DNA from: Thauera sp. UBA6194 | GTDB lineage: Bacteria; Pseudomonadota; Gammaproteobacteria; Burkholderiales; Rhodocyclaceae | Direction of reading: 5' to 3' | DNA length: 64,000 nucleotides | NCBI GenBank assembly: GCA_002422685.1 | Contig: DITC01000063.1 | Span: 48,599-112,598, forward strand | Shown: positions 1 to 7,379 of the stretch, one piece after another | Position numbering within the stretch: the first letter of the stretch is position 1 | Layout: each line of letters opens with the position of its first letter | The notes under the pieces: generated by a model | What the model was told of the DNA's origin: nothing | The model's input: only the letters and a program-made list of their open reading frames with translations | Databases searched by the model: none | Made by a program: the position numbers and the translations under genes

Positions 1-507
<507 letters not shown>

Positions 508-532
508 GCCCGGCGCGCCAGGAGAACCCACC

Positions 533-1138
533 ATGAGCACCCGACTCGTCCTCGCCAGCAACAACGCCAAGAAGGCCGCCGAGATGCAGGCCCTGCTCGC
601 CCCGCTCGGCATCGAGGTCATCCCGCAAGCCGTGTTCGGCGTCGGCGAGGCCGAAGAGCCGCACCCCAGCTTCGTCGAGAACGCGCTCGCCAAGGCCCGC
701 CACGCCTCCGCCGCCACCGGCCTGCCCGCGGTGGCGGATGACTCCGGCCTGTGCGTGGAGGCGCTCGGCGGCGCGCCGGGCGTCATATCCGCCCGCTTCG
801 CCGGCGAGCCCAAGTCCGACGCGCGCAACAACGCCCTGCTGCTGGAAAAGCTCGCCCACCTCGCCGAGCCCGCCCAGCGCCGCGCCTATTTCTATTCCGC
901 GGTGGTGCTGGTGCGCCACGCCGAAGACCCGCGCCCGCTGATCGCCGACGGCGAGTGGCACGGCGAGATCCTGCCCGCCGCGCGTGGCGAAGGCGGCTTC
1001 GGCTACGACCCGCTGTTCTGGCTGCCCGAGCTCGGCCAGACTGCCGCCGAGCTGGATTCGGTGCTCAAGAACACCCTCAGCCACCGCGGCGCCGCCATGC
1101 GCCACCTGCTCGACCGCCTCGCCGCGCATCCGCTGTGA
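533..1138 (+). CDS. rdgB: RdgB/HAM1-type XTP/dITP pyrophosphatase
   Basis: A 201-residue nucleoside-triphosphate pyrophosphatase that removes non-canonical purine nucleotides (dITP, XTP) from the cytoplasmic pool. The N-terminal substrate motif 'LASNNAKK' is at residues 7-14, the metal-binding acidic run 'VADDSGL' lies near residue 68, and the family signature 'LSHRGAAM' is at about 182-189. Length and motif order fit the family. The ATG at 533 follows an AGGAGAA ribosome site by about 6 bases and starts 25 bases after rph, so the two are probably one transcript. Confidence 0.96.
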   Translation: MSTRLVLASNNAKKAAEMQALLAPLGIEVIPQAVFGVGEAEEPHPSFVENALAKARHASAATGLPAVADDSGLCVEALGGAPGVISARFAGEPKSDARNNALLLEKLAHLAEPAQRRAYFYSAVVLVRHAEDPRPLIADGEWHGEILPAARGEGGFGYDPLFWLPELGQTAAELDSVLKNTLSHRGAAMRHLLDRLAAHPL

Positions 1139-1150
1139 CCCCACCGCCCC

Positions 1151-1218
1151 GTGGGAGCGGGCTTGCCCGCCAATTTTGCATGCTGTAGCGCTGTATTCGC
1201 GGGCAAGCCCGCTCCCAC
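1151..1218. repeat. REP-like perfect 20-bp inverted repeat
   Basis: GTGGGAGCGGGCTTGCCCGC at 1151-1170 has its exact reverse complement at 1199-1218, separated by 28 bases of lower GC content. The arm type (GTGGGAGCGGGCTTGCCCGC) is a familiar intergenic REP element in Pseudomonas and several Betaproteobacteria. Paired head-to-head like this it resembles a REPIN. It fills the rdgB-hemW gap and could also fold in the RNA. The hemW frame is open through it, but the repeat is not part of the protein. Confidence 0.85.
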
Positions 1219-1273
1219 GGCTACACCCACCGCTGCTGCTACACGAGCAGACCGCACCGGACCGCCCCTCGCC

Positions 1274-2497
1274 GTGACCACCCGCCGCATCATCCCGCTC
1301 GCCCCCGCCGCCGCGCCGGCGCGCGCCCTGCCGCTGCCCGAACGCCCGCAGCTCGAGGCCCCACCGCCGCTGTCGGTGTACGTGCATTTCCCGTGGTGCG
1401 TGAAGAAGTGCCCCTACTGCGACTTCAACTCCCACGCCCCGCGCGAGGGCGGCATCCCCGAGCAGGCCTGGCTGGACGCCGTACTCGCCGACCTGCAGTA
1501 CGCCCTGCCCCAGGTCTGGGGTCGGCGGGTGCATAGCGTCTTCATCGGCGGCGGCACGCCCAGCCTGATGTCGGCGGCCACGCTCGACGGCCTGCTCACC
1601 GGCCTCCGCATGCTGCTGCCGCTCGACCCGCTCGCCGAGATCACGCTCGAGGCCAACCCGGGCACCGTCGAGGCCGAGCGCTTTCACGACTACCGCGCCG
1701 CCGGCGTCAATCGCCTGTCGCTCGGCATTCAGAGCTTCGACGACGCCATGCTCGCGAAAATCGGCCGCATCCACGGCGGCGACGAGGCCCGGCGTGCGAT
1801 CGACGCCGCACGCACCCACTTCGAGCGCGTCAATCTCGACCTGATGTACGCCCTGCCCGGCCAGACCCTGGACATGGCGCTCGCCGACCTGGACACCGCA
1901 ATCGGCTTCGGCGTGCAGCACCTGTCGTGCTACCACCTCACCCTCGAGCCCAACACCCCCTTCGCCCACAACCCGCCGCCGTTGCCCGACGACGACACCG
2001 CCGCCGACATGCAGGAAGCCATCGAGGCCCGCCTGGCCGAAGCCGGCTTCGAGCACTACGAGACCTCCGCCTTCGCCCGCCCGCACGAACAGAGCCGCCA
2101 CAACCTCAACTACTGGACCTTCGGCGACTACCTCGGCCTCGGCCCCGGCGCCCACGGCAAGCTCTCCAGCCATGAAGGCATCCGCCGCGAGATGCGCCAC
2201 AAGCACCCCGGGCGCTACCTCGAAGGCGCGGCGCGCGGCGACTTCATCCAGGAAGCGCGCGAGGTGTCGGTAGCCGAGCTGCCCTTCGAGTTCATGATGA
2301 ACGCGCTGCGCCTCACCGAAGGCGTGCCCGCCAAGCTGTTCGCCGCGCGCACCGGGGTGCCCATCGAGGCCGTCACCAACGAGCTGGCGCGGGCACGCGA
2401 ACTCGGGCTACTGGATATCACAGAGGGGCAACTGCGGCCGACGCCGCAGGGGCGGCGCTTCCTGAACGAGTTGCTGCAGGTGTTCTTGCGGGATTGA
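1274..2497 (+). CDS. hemW: Radical SAM protein HemW (CPO-III-like heme chaperone)
   Basis: This 407-residue protein belongs to the HemN/HemW radical-SAM family. The iron-sulfur motif is CVKKCPYC (Cys42, Cys46, Cys49), preceded by the usual 'YVHFPWC'. The SAM-binding 'FIGGGTPSLM' follows, then 'LGIQSFDDAML' and the HemN C-terminal domain with 'YHLTLEPNTPF' and 'NYW'. HemW-type proteins bind heme and help insert it into respiratory enzymes rather than oxidising coproporphyrinogen. The frame is open back to 1151, but that stretch is the REP-like repeat, so I take the GTG at 1274. rph-rdgB-hemW is a conserved order. Confidence 0.93.
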   Translation: MTTRRIIPLAPAAAPARALPLPERPQLEAPPPLSVYVHFPWCVKKCPYCDFNSHAPREGGIPEQAWLDAVLADLQYALPQVWGRRVHSVFIGGGTPSLMSAATLDGLLTGLRMLLPLDPLAEITLEANPGTVEAERFHDYRAAGVNRLSLGIQSFDDAMLAKIGRIHGGDEARRAIDAARTHFERVNLDLMYALPGQTLDMALADLDTAIGFGVQHLSCYHLTLEPNTPFAHNPPPLPDDDTAADMQEAIEARLAEAGFEHYETSAFARPHEQSRHNLNYWTFGDYLGLGPGAHGKLSSHEGIRREMRHKHPGRYLEGAARGDFIQEAREVSVAELPFEFMMNALRLTEGVPAKLFAARTGVPIEAVTNELARARELGLLDITEGQLRPTPQGRRFLNELLQVFLRD

Positions 2498-2517
2498 GCC
2501 GCCCGCTCACAGCTCGG

Positions 2518-2943
2518 CTACGCGAGCATGTCTTCACAAGCGATATGGTGAAAGACGGCAGCCTCGTTCAGCCGGCGGTCGAGACTGGCCAGCCGGGCGC
2601 CGAGCCGGTGTGCGATCGCCAGGTGCAGCGCATCACCTGCGCGCAGCGCCAGCGCCGCATCGATGAACACGGCGGCGGTACGGAAATCGGCTGGCTCGAC
2701 CTCGACAGTGCGCAATTCGGCCGAGACGAAACGCTGGAAATGCGCCAGCGCCTGCTGCCGCGTAGCCGCGTCGATAGCGCCGGTGCGCTGCTTGATGCCG
2801 CCAACGCTGGCCATTTCGGTGAGCGTCCACGCCGAGATCACCAATCCCGCGCGACGCAGGGGTTCCAGTTGGTCGAGCACGCGCACCGCACCCGGTTCGC
2901 GAAAGAACAGCGCGCCGATGACCGAGGTGTCGAGGTAGATCAC
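2518..2943 (-). CDS. PIN-domain ribonuclease toxin (VapC-like)
   Basis: A 141-residue PIN-domain protein starting 'VIYLDTSVIGALFF', with Asp5 as the first acidic metal ligand. Further acidic positions are in 'TLTEMAS', 'AGDALHLAIA' and 'LASLDRRL', the four-carboxylate pattern of a VapC nuclease. The likely GTG start (2943-2941) overlaps the antitoxin stop as GTGA, so translation is probably coupled. A longer frame reaches 3006, but that part only mirrors the antitoxin. VapC toxins cleave tRNA or rRNA; the target here is unknown. The partner is Phd/YefM-like rather than AbrB/VapB-like, a mixed pairing that is well known. Confidence 0.88.
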   Translation of the reverse strand: MIYLDTSVIGALFFREPGAVRVLDQLEPLRRAGLVISAWTLTEMASVGGIKQRTGAIDAATRQQALAHFQRFVSAELRTVEVEPADFRTAAVFIDAALALRAGDALHLAIAHRLGARLASLDRRLNEAAVFHHIACEDMLA

Positions 2944-3167
2944 AGCAGGTCGTCCTCGCGCATCTGCGCAACGGTGGGGCCGTTGGTTGGCTCCGCCTCG
3001 ACCCACGCGCGCAGCGCGGCCCAGCCGTAGCCACCCACGCCCGGTTCGGCCACCAGGCGCGCAACCGCCTGGCCACGGCGGGTGATCAGCACGTCATTGC
3101 CGGCTTCGACGTCGGCGATGAGGCTGGACAGGTGGGACTTGGTCTCGGCGACGGAAGCGGTTTTCAT
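2940..3167 (-). CDS. Phd/YefM-type antitoxin
   Basis: A 75-residue antitoxin. The N-terminal half 'MKTASVAETKSHLSSLIADV' continues to 'DVLITRRGQAVARLV', the classic Phd/YefM DNA-binding fold. The C-terminal 'TVAQMREDDLL' tail would wrap around the PIN toxin. It is the first gene of the pair, overlaps the toxin by 4 bases, and is preceded by a perfect 9-bp inverted repeat that is a good candidate for autoregulation. The ATG at 3167 has a GAGG about 11 bases upstream. Confidence 0.9.
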   Translation of the reverse strand: MKTASVAETKSHLSSLIADVEAGNDVLITRRGQAVARLVAEPGVGGYGWAALRAWVEAEPTNGPTVAQMREDDLL

Positions 3168-3184
3168 GTTCGCACCATCCTCAA

Positions 3185-3223
3185 ATGGTCAACTACAGCG
3201 TCATTCTGGCTCTCGTTGACCAT
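3185..3223 (-). promoter_or_regulatory. Putative operator of the toxin-antitoxin operon
   Basis: ATGGTCAAC (3185-3193) and GTTGACCAT (3215-3223) form a perfect 9-bp inverted repeat with a 21-base spacer. The half-site centres are 30 bp apart, about three helical turns. The repeat begins 18 bases upstream of the antitoxin ATG, where a Phd-family dimer pair would bind to repress its own operon. The regulatory role is inferred from position and symmetry only. Confidence 0.6.
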
Positions 3224-3354
3224 GTTGTAAACCACGCCAGGATTTCGTCCTACCCCCGCAATTGCCGATCTGGCACCGCAGCAATCTCATTCCGATAGAA
3301 TCCCGCCACCTCGCCCGAACCGTCGGGTCGCGGATCCACAGGAGAATTCAGCAC

Positions 3355-3849
3355 ATGTTCGATCAGGAAGACAGCGAACTCAACGTCGTGATGGGCGTGG
3401 TGTTCGGCATCATCGCGCTGGTCATCGCCCTCGTCATCGGCCTGGCCGCCAACCAACTGGGCGGAAAACAGACCGCGCCGGCGGTTGCTGCGCCCGGTGC
3501 AGGCGAGGTCGCTTTCACCGACGTAGCCGAAGTGGGCGATGCGCTGGTGAAGATCCATTTCGACGTCGGCCAGAGCGCGCTGTCCGCGGCCGCGCCCGCG
3601 CAGATCGACACCGTGGTCGCCGCACTCGCCGCCGCGCCGCAGGCCAGCGCGCTGCTGTCCGGCTTCCACGACGAAACCGGCGCCGCCGCGGTCAATGCCG
3701 AAGTGGCGAAGAACCGTGCGCTGTCGGTGCGCCAGGCGCTGATCGCCGCCGGCGTGCCCGCAGAGCGCGTGCTGATGCGCCGCCCCGCCGTCACCCTGGG
3801 CGGCACCGATGCCGCCGAAGCACGTCGCGTCGAAGTGCGCGTGCAGTAA
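3355..3849 (+). CDS. OmpA-domain protein with one N-terminal membrane helix
   Basis: A 164-residue protein with a short acidic cytoplasmic start, one hydrophobic helix at about residues 12-34 ('VVFGIIALVIALVIGLAANQ'), an Ala/Pro linker, and an OmpA-like peptidoglycan-binding domain. The domain carries 'VKIHFDVGQSAL' and 'NRALSVRQALIAAGVPAERV'. The helix would anchor it in the inner membrane with the domain in the periplasm; there is no beta-barrel. The ATG at 3355 sits behind AGGAGA at 3340-3345; an upstream in-frame start at 3262 lacks a ribosome site. A terminator follows, so it is probably a single-gene unit. Confidence 0.88.
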   Translation: MFDQEDSELNVVMGVVFGIIALVIALVIGLAANQLGGKQTAPAVAAPGAGEVAFTDVAEVGDALVKIHFDVGQSALSAAAPAQIDTVVAALAAAPQASALLSGFHDETGAAAVNAEVAKNRALSVRQALIAAGVPAERVLMRRPAVTLGGTDAAEARRVEVRVQ

Positions 3850-3878
3850 ATTCGCCGCCGCGCGAGTTTGAATCGAAG

Positions 3879-3901
3879 GCCGGGCTTGTCCCGGCTTTTT
3901 T
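3879..3901 (+). terminator. Rho-independent terminator after the OmpA-domain gene
   Basis: GCCGGG (3879-3884), loop CTTGT, CCCGGC (3890-3895), then six T (3896-3901). It lies 30 bases after the stop codon at 3849. Confidence 0.9.
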
Positions 3902-3954
3902 CTGCACGACAGACCTTGCTGCCAGGCGAAACCTCGCGCCGGCAACTCGATCGT

Positions 3955-4074
3955 TCAAGCACCGGAACGGCATCCCGGCTTCTTCTCATCAGGATCGGCC
4001 CCTTCGTCGCGTGCGGTACTCAGGGTTTGAGACGCGGCACGCAGCGCAGCCTGGAGAATCGAAATCCTCATGAT
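3955..4074 (-). pseudogene. C-terminal remnant of a DUF2703 gene
   Basis: The last ~37 codons of a minus-strand frame ending at 3955 read 'ILQAALRAAS', a variable stretch, then 'KKPGCRSGA'. The intact DUF2703 protein at 8397-8846 ends 'ILKAALLAAS', a spacer of equal length, then 'RKPGCCGDA'. Nearly half the aligned positions are identical, including both ends. Upstream of about 4074 the similarity fades in this frame and may continue shifted. The rest of the 389-base gap (3902-4290) shows no other gene, only the operator next to acuR. I read this as a decayed paralogue lying on the left of the DMSP cassette. Confidence 0.6.
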
Positions 4075-4263
4075 GGAGATGCCGGGCTGAAACGCCCTCG
4101 AAGCCGGTGCCGTTCTTTGTGCCCCGCGGGCACCGATGCTGTCAGCGCCGCGCGCCTCCGCCGTCGCAAGGTTTCTCGATTGTTCCGCAGGCCAGTGTTC
4201 GTGACCGTCCGGCCGGCCCTCGGTAACTCGCAAAGCGCCGCCGGGGAAAAGCGCTTGCATTAA

Positions 4264-4282
4264 ATTAGACGATCAGTCTAAT
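4264..4282. promoter_or_regulatory. AcuR-type operator 1
   Basis: ATTAGACGATCAGTCTAAT is a 7-bp inverted repeat around GATCA, 8 bases upstream of the acuR ATG. The 15-base core TAGACGATCAGTCTA recurs exactly at 4946-4960 before acuI. This is the operator geometry expected for AcuR/NemR-group TetR repressors, and the position implies autoregulation. Confidence 0.8.
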
Positions 4283-4290
4283 ATAGATCC

Positions 4291-4929
4291 ATGGAAGCAC
4301 AGCAAACCCCTGTCCGCCGGCGCGGCCGCCCTCCGAAGCGGCCCGAACAATCCGTCGAAACCCGCGAGCTGCTGGTGCGCGCCGGGCTCGAGGCGCTGAC
4401 CGAGAAGGGCTTTTCGTCCACGGGAATCGACGAGGTGCTCAAGCGCGTGGGCGTGCCGAAGGGTTCCTTCTATCACTACTTCGACAGTAAGGAAGCCTTC
4501 GGGGCAGAGTTGATCGAGCGGTACGCGCGCTACTTTGCCCACAAGCTGGAGCGCCACTTCGGTGACGCCTCGCGGCAGCCGCTCGATCGCCTGTGGGCCT
4601 TCGTCGAAGACGCCCGGGCAGGCATGAAGCGACACGATTACCGCCGCGGGTGCCTCATCGGCAACCTCGGGCAGGAGATGGCCGCATTGCCGGAAAGTTT
4701 TCGGGCGCTTCTCAACGCGGTGTTTCACGACTGGGAGCAGCGCTTCGCGCGCTGCCTCGAAGCGGCACAGCAGCAAGGGGAGATTTCCCGCTCCGTGGAC
4801 TGCGAGCAGGCAGCCGTCTTTTTCTGGATCGGCTGGGAGGGTGCGGTGTTGCGGGCGAAACTCGAACGCAGTGACAAAGCCCTCGAGCTCTTTGCCCGCG
4901 GTTTTTTCGCCGGTCTGAAGAAGGCTTAA
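4291..4929 (+). CDS. acuR: TetR-family regulator, AcuR-like (acrylate-responsive)
   Basis: A 212-residue TetR repressor. It has a basic N-terminal arm 'RRRGRPPKRP', a helix-turn-helix at about residues 40-70 ('TGIDEVLKRVGVPKGSFYHY'), and a ligand domain with 'RRGCLIGNLGQEMAALPESF' and 'FFWIGWEGAVLRAKLE'. These segments match what I recall of Rhodobacter AcuR, the acrylate-sensing repressor of acuI. Its own start and the start of acuI both carry the same TAGAC-N5-GTCTA operator. The inferred job is repression of acuR-acuI-dddY until acrylate or acryloyl-CoA builds up. NemR-type electrophile sensors are close relatives and remain an alternative. Confidence 0.87.
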   Translation: MEAQQTPVRRRGRPPKRPEQSVETRELLVRAGLEALTEKGFSSTGIDEVLKRVGVPKGSFYHYFDSKEAFGAELIERYARYFAHKLERHFGDASRQPLDRLWAFVEDARAGMKRHDYRRGCLIGNLGQEMAALPESFRALLNAVFHDWEQRFARCLEAAQQQGEISRSVDCEQAAVFFWIGWEGAVLRAKLERSDKALELFARGFFAGLKKA

Positions 4930-4945
4930 TTTTTTTAATTTTTTA

Positions 4946-4960
4946 TAGACGATCAGTCTA
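4946..4960. promoter_or_regulatory. AcuR-type operator 2 in the acuI leader
   Basis: TAGACGATCAGTCTA is identical to the core upstream of acuR. It lies in the 49-base acuR-acuI gap, directly after an AT-rich stretch (4929-4945) that may supply a -10 region and just before the strong GAGGAGG ribosome site (4964-4970). It suggests acuI-dddY has its own repressed promoter. Confidence 0.8.
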
Positions 4961-4978
4961 AAAGAGGAGGAGCTAAAC

Positions 4979-5962
4979 ATGTTCAAGGGCATTCTGATTG
5001 AGAAGGACGACGCCGGTTACCGTGCCGCCATCAAGGACATCGACGAGGCACAGTTGCCCGATGGCGACGTCACGGTTCGCGTCAGCCACTCGACGCTCAA
5101 CTACAAGGACGGCCTTGCAATAACTGGCAAGGGGCCTGTGGTTCGCCGCTTCCCGATGGTGCCGGGCATCGACCTCGTGGGCGCCGTCGAGTCGAGCAGC
5201 CACCCCGACTACAAGCCAGGCGACCAGGTGGTCCTGAATGGCTGGGGGGTCGGCGAAGTGCATTGGGGCGGACTCGCACAGAAGGCGCGCCTGAAGGGTG
5301 ACTGGCTGGTGCCGCTGCCCGAGCGGTTCTCTCCCCAGCAGGCCATGGCGATCGGCACCGCCGGCTACACCGCCATGCTCTGCGTGCTCGGGCTGGAGCG
5401 CCATGGCGTGACCCCGGCCCACGGCGAGATCCTCGTCACCGGCGCCGCGGGCGGGGTCGGCAGCGTGGCGATCGCGGTACTGGCGAAGCTCGGCTACACC
5501 GTCGTCGCGGTCAGCGGTCGCACCGAGGAGGCCGACTACCTCAAGCGCCTGGGCGCCTCCGAAGTGCTCGGTCGCGCGGAGTTCGCGGCGCCGGGCAAGC
5601 CGCTTGGCAAGGAACGCTGGGCGGGGGCGGTCGATGTCGTCGGCAGCCATACCCTCGCGAACGTCTGCGCCACCACCAAGTACCGGGGCGTCGTCACCGC
5701 TTGCGGGCTTGCCGGCGGAATGGATTTTCCGGCCTCGGTCGCGCCCTTCATCCTGCGCGGGGTGACGCTCGCCGGCATCGACAGCGTGATGTGCCCGCGC
5801 CCCGAGCGCCTCGAGGCATGGCGCCGCCTCGGCACCGACCTCGACATCTCCAAGCTCGAGACGATCAGCACCGAGATTTCGTTGGCCGACGCGATCCCCG
5901 CCGCATCGAAGCTGATCAATGGCGAGATCCGCGGCCGCGTGATCGTGGACGTCAATCGCTGA
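4979..5962 (+). CDS. acuI: Acryloyl-CoA reductase (NADPH), AcuI/YhdH family
   Basis: A 327-residue zinc-free medium-chain reductase of the YhdH/AcuI group. Family marks are 'STLNYKDGLAITGKG' near residue 40, 'PMVPGIDLVG' near 57, 'GWGVGEVHWGGLAQ' near 88 and the NADPH-binding 'VTGAAGGVGSVAIAVLAKLG' near 150. AcuI reduces toxic acryloyl-CoA to propionyl-CoA, feeding propionate metabolism. It starts behind a strong ribosome site and a TetR operator, and is followed 68 bases later by the DMSP lyase that would generate acrylate. No acrylate-CoA ligase is in the window, so CoA activation must be done by an enzyme encoded elsewhere. Confidence 0.93.
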   Translation: MFKGILIEKDDAGYRAAIKDIDEAQLPDGDVTVRVSHSTLNYKDGLAITGKGPVVRRFPMVPGIDLVGAVESSSHPDYKPGDQVVLNGWGVGEVHWGGLAQKARLKGDWLVPLPERFSPQQAMAIGTAGYTAMLCVLGLERHGVTPAHGEILVTGAAGGVGSVAIAVLAKLGYTVVAVSGRTEEADYLKRLGASEVLGRAEFAAPGKPLGKERWAGAVDVVGSHTLANVCATTKYRGVVTACGLAGGMDFPASVAPFILRGVTLAGIDSVMCPRPERLEAWRRLGTDLDISKLETISTEISLADAIPAASKLINGEIRGRVIVDVNR

Positions 5963-5975
5963 GCCAGGTGAGCCA

Positions 5976-6008
5976 GGGTGACCGGCCGTCTCGGGCGGCC
6001 GGTCACCC
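5976..6008 (+). other. 13-bp GC-rich hairpin between acuI and dddY
   Basis: GGGTGACCGGCCG (5976-5988) pairs exactly with CGGCCGGTCACCC (5996-6008) around a 7-base loop. No T-run follows and the dddY ribosome site comes 9 bases later. It could be a transcript-stabilising or partial-attenuation element that sets the ratio of AcuI to DddY. It may instead be a simple processing hairpin. Confidence 0.75.
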
Positions 6009-6030
6009 CTATGAACGGAGGAGACAACCC

Positions 6031-7230
6031 ATGAAGCAAAAATTGCTCGTAACCGCACTGGCTTCCCTCTTGCTGGCAGCCCCTCTCGCTCAGTCCGCCG
6101 AGTTCGTCTGCCATGATGACGTCAAGCCGGCAAGCTACAACCCGGAGGAGCAGCGCCTGGTCGACCAGTTCTGGGACGAATCACTGACCTATCTCGGTCA
6201 GTACTTGCGGGCCTTGGAAACCCCGACGGGCGAGTGCAAGGATTCCGCAGAAGCGACGATTCAAACGTATGACGCGGCGACCGGCGCCAAACAGACCCGC
6301 TGCATCATGCGCTACCGTGACATCGAACTATTGGCGAAGCACCTCCGCGCGGTGCAGGCGGAGCCCGACAAGGCGAAGAAGTGCTTCGATCCCCAGAAGA
6401 ACTACGACGCATTCCCGCTCTACACGCCCAGCACCGAGGTACAGGCGCTGTCCGCGGTGTCGAAATGGCTCGACCGTCCATTGCTGACGGACTACTACCG
6501 CAAACTGGGCGGCGAGATCGGCGCAGCAGGCCTCGAACTCAATGAGAACTTCGTCGCCGTGACTTCCCGCACCGACACCAGCGTGCATTGGAGCAGCGAT
6601 GTGAGCATCAAGGGGCTACCGACGCTGTGGTCATCGGTCGGCTGGATCCCGTTCTATGCGGAGAACCCCGATGCCGGAGCCGACCGCTTCCGCGGCGGTT
6701 ATCTCTACGCCGAGCTGATGGGACCGTGGGGCAACCTGCGCATCAAGGAGATCGATGGCGAGACGGTAGGGGCAGAGATCGGCATGACGGTGCAGCTGTT
6801 CAATACCTCGTACCCCTTCCACTACCACCACCCGCAGGAAATCTACATGACACTGACCAAGCCTCAGTGCATCGACCAGAACAAGTACATGGTCATGCAC
6901 TGGGACAGCCACGAATTCGAGCACGAGCGTCGTGCCGATGGATGGACAGTGAACATCGACGGCTCGGACGGGCGCTGGCAGAAATGGTTCGCCAACCAGG
7001 ACCCGAGCCACGAGTGGCTGACCTACTTCGAGCGCAACGCGATTCACGCCTTTCACGCGAAGGAAGGCTGCAATCAGACGATCGAGAATTCGGGATTGGT
7101 CACGGTGTGGGCACGCTCCACTGCGCAGGACAATGAACAGTCGACTCGGCTCTGCAAGTCACCAGGCGGAGGCAAGGTCATGCAACCCGACGACACGGCG
7201 GTGTGCGAACTGCGCGACTGGAAACCCTGA
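6031..7230 (+). CDS. dddY: Periplasmic DMSP lyase, DddY type
   Basis: A 399-residue protein with a cleavable signal peptide (residues 1 to about 23), an alpha-helical N-terminal half and a cupin-type C-terminal half. The cupin motif 'HYHHPQEIY' gives His264, His266, Glu270 and Tyr272; a further His339 is in 'NAIHAF'. In the Acinetobacter DddY structure, as I remember it, the metal ligands are His263, His265, Glu269 and His338 and the catalytic base is Tyr271, so all five positions align with a shift of one. DddY cleaves dimethylsulfoniopropionate to dimethylsulfide and acrylate in the periplasm. Its place right after acuR-acuI supports this. The ATG at 6031 follows GGAGGAG. Enzyme activity is inferred from motifs and context. 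Confidence 0.88.
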   Translation: MKQKLLVTALASLLLAAPLAQSAEFVCHDDVKPASYNPEEQRLVDQFWDESLTYLGQYLRALETPTGECKDSAEATIQTYDAATGAKQTRCIMRYRDIELLAKHLRAVQAEPDKAKKCFDPQKNYDAFPLYTPSTEVQALSAVSKWLDRPLLTDYYRKLGGEIGAAGLELNENFVAVTSRTDTSVHWSSDVSIKGLPTLWSSVGWIPFYAENPDAGADRFRGGYLYAELMGPWGNLRIKEIDGETVGAEIGMTVQLFNTSYPFHYHHPQEIYMTLTKPQCIDQNKYMVMHWDSHEFEHERRADGWTVNIDGSDGRWQKWFANQDPSHEWLTYFERNAIHAFHAKEGCNQTIENSGLVTVWARSTAQDNEQSTRLCKSPGGGKVMQPDDTAVCELRDWKP

Positions 7231-7240
7231 TTCAGCCGAT

Positions 7241-7276
7241 GGTTGGGCGGTATGGAGAATACGAAACCGCCCAACC
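7241..7276 (+). terminator. Hairpin downstream of dddY
   Basis: GGTTGGGCGGT (7241-7251) pairs perfectly with ACCGCCCAACC (7266-7276), with a 14-base loop, 10 bases after the dddY stop. There is no clear T-tract, so it is a possible rho-assisted end or 3' stabiliser. The facing SDR gene ends at 7380, so it may act in both directions. Confidence 0.55.
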
Positions 7277-7379
7277 GCGCGCGAAATGCGGGCTCAGGTC
7301 TGTCAGTTGCCCGCTCCGCCGGGCAACCGGGAAAAGCCGCCAACGGCGGGCGGGTCACATGCGGGAAATCACGACGCCT

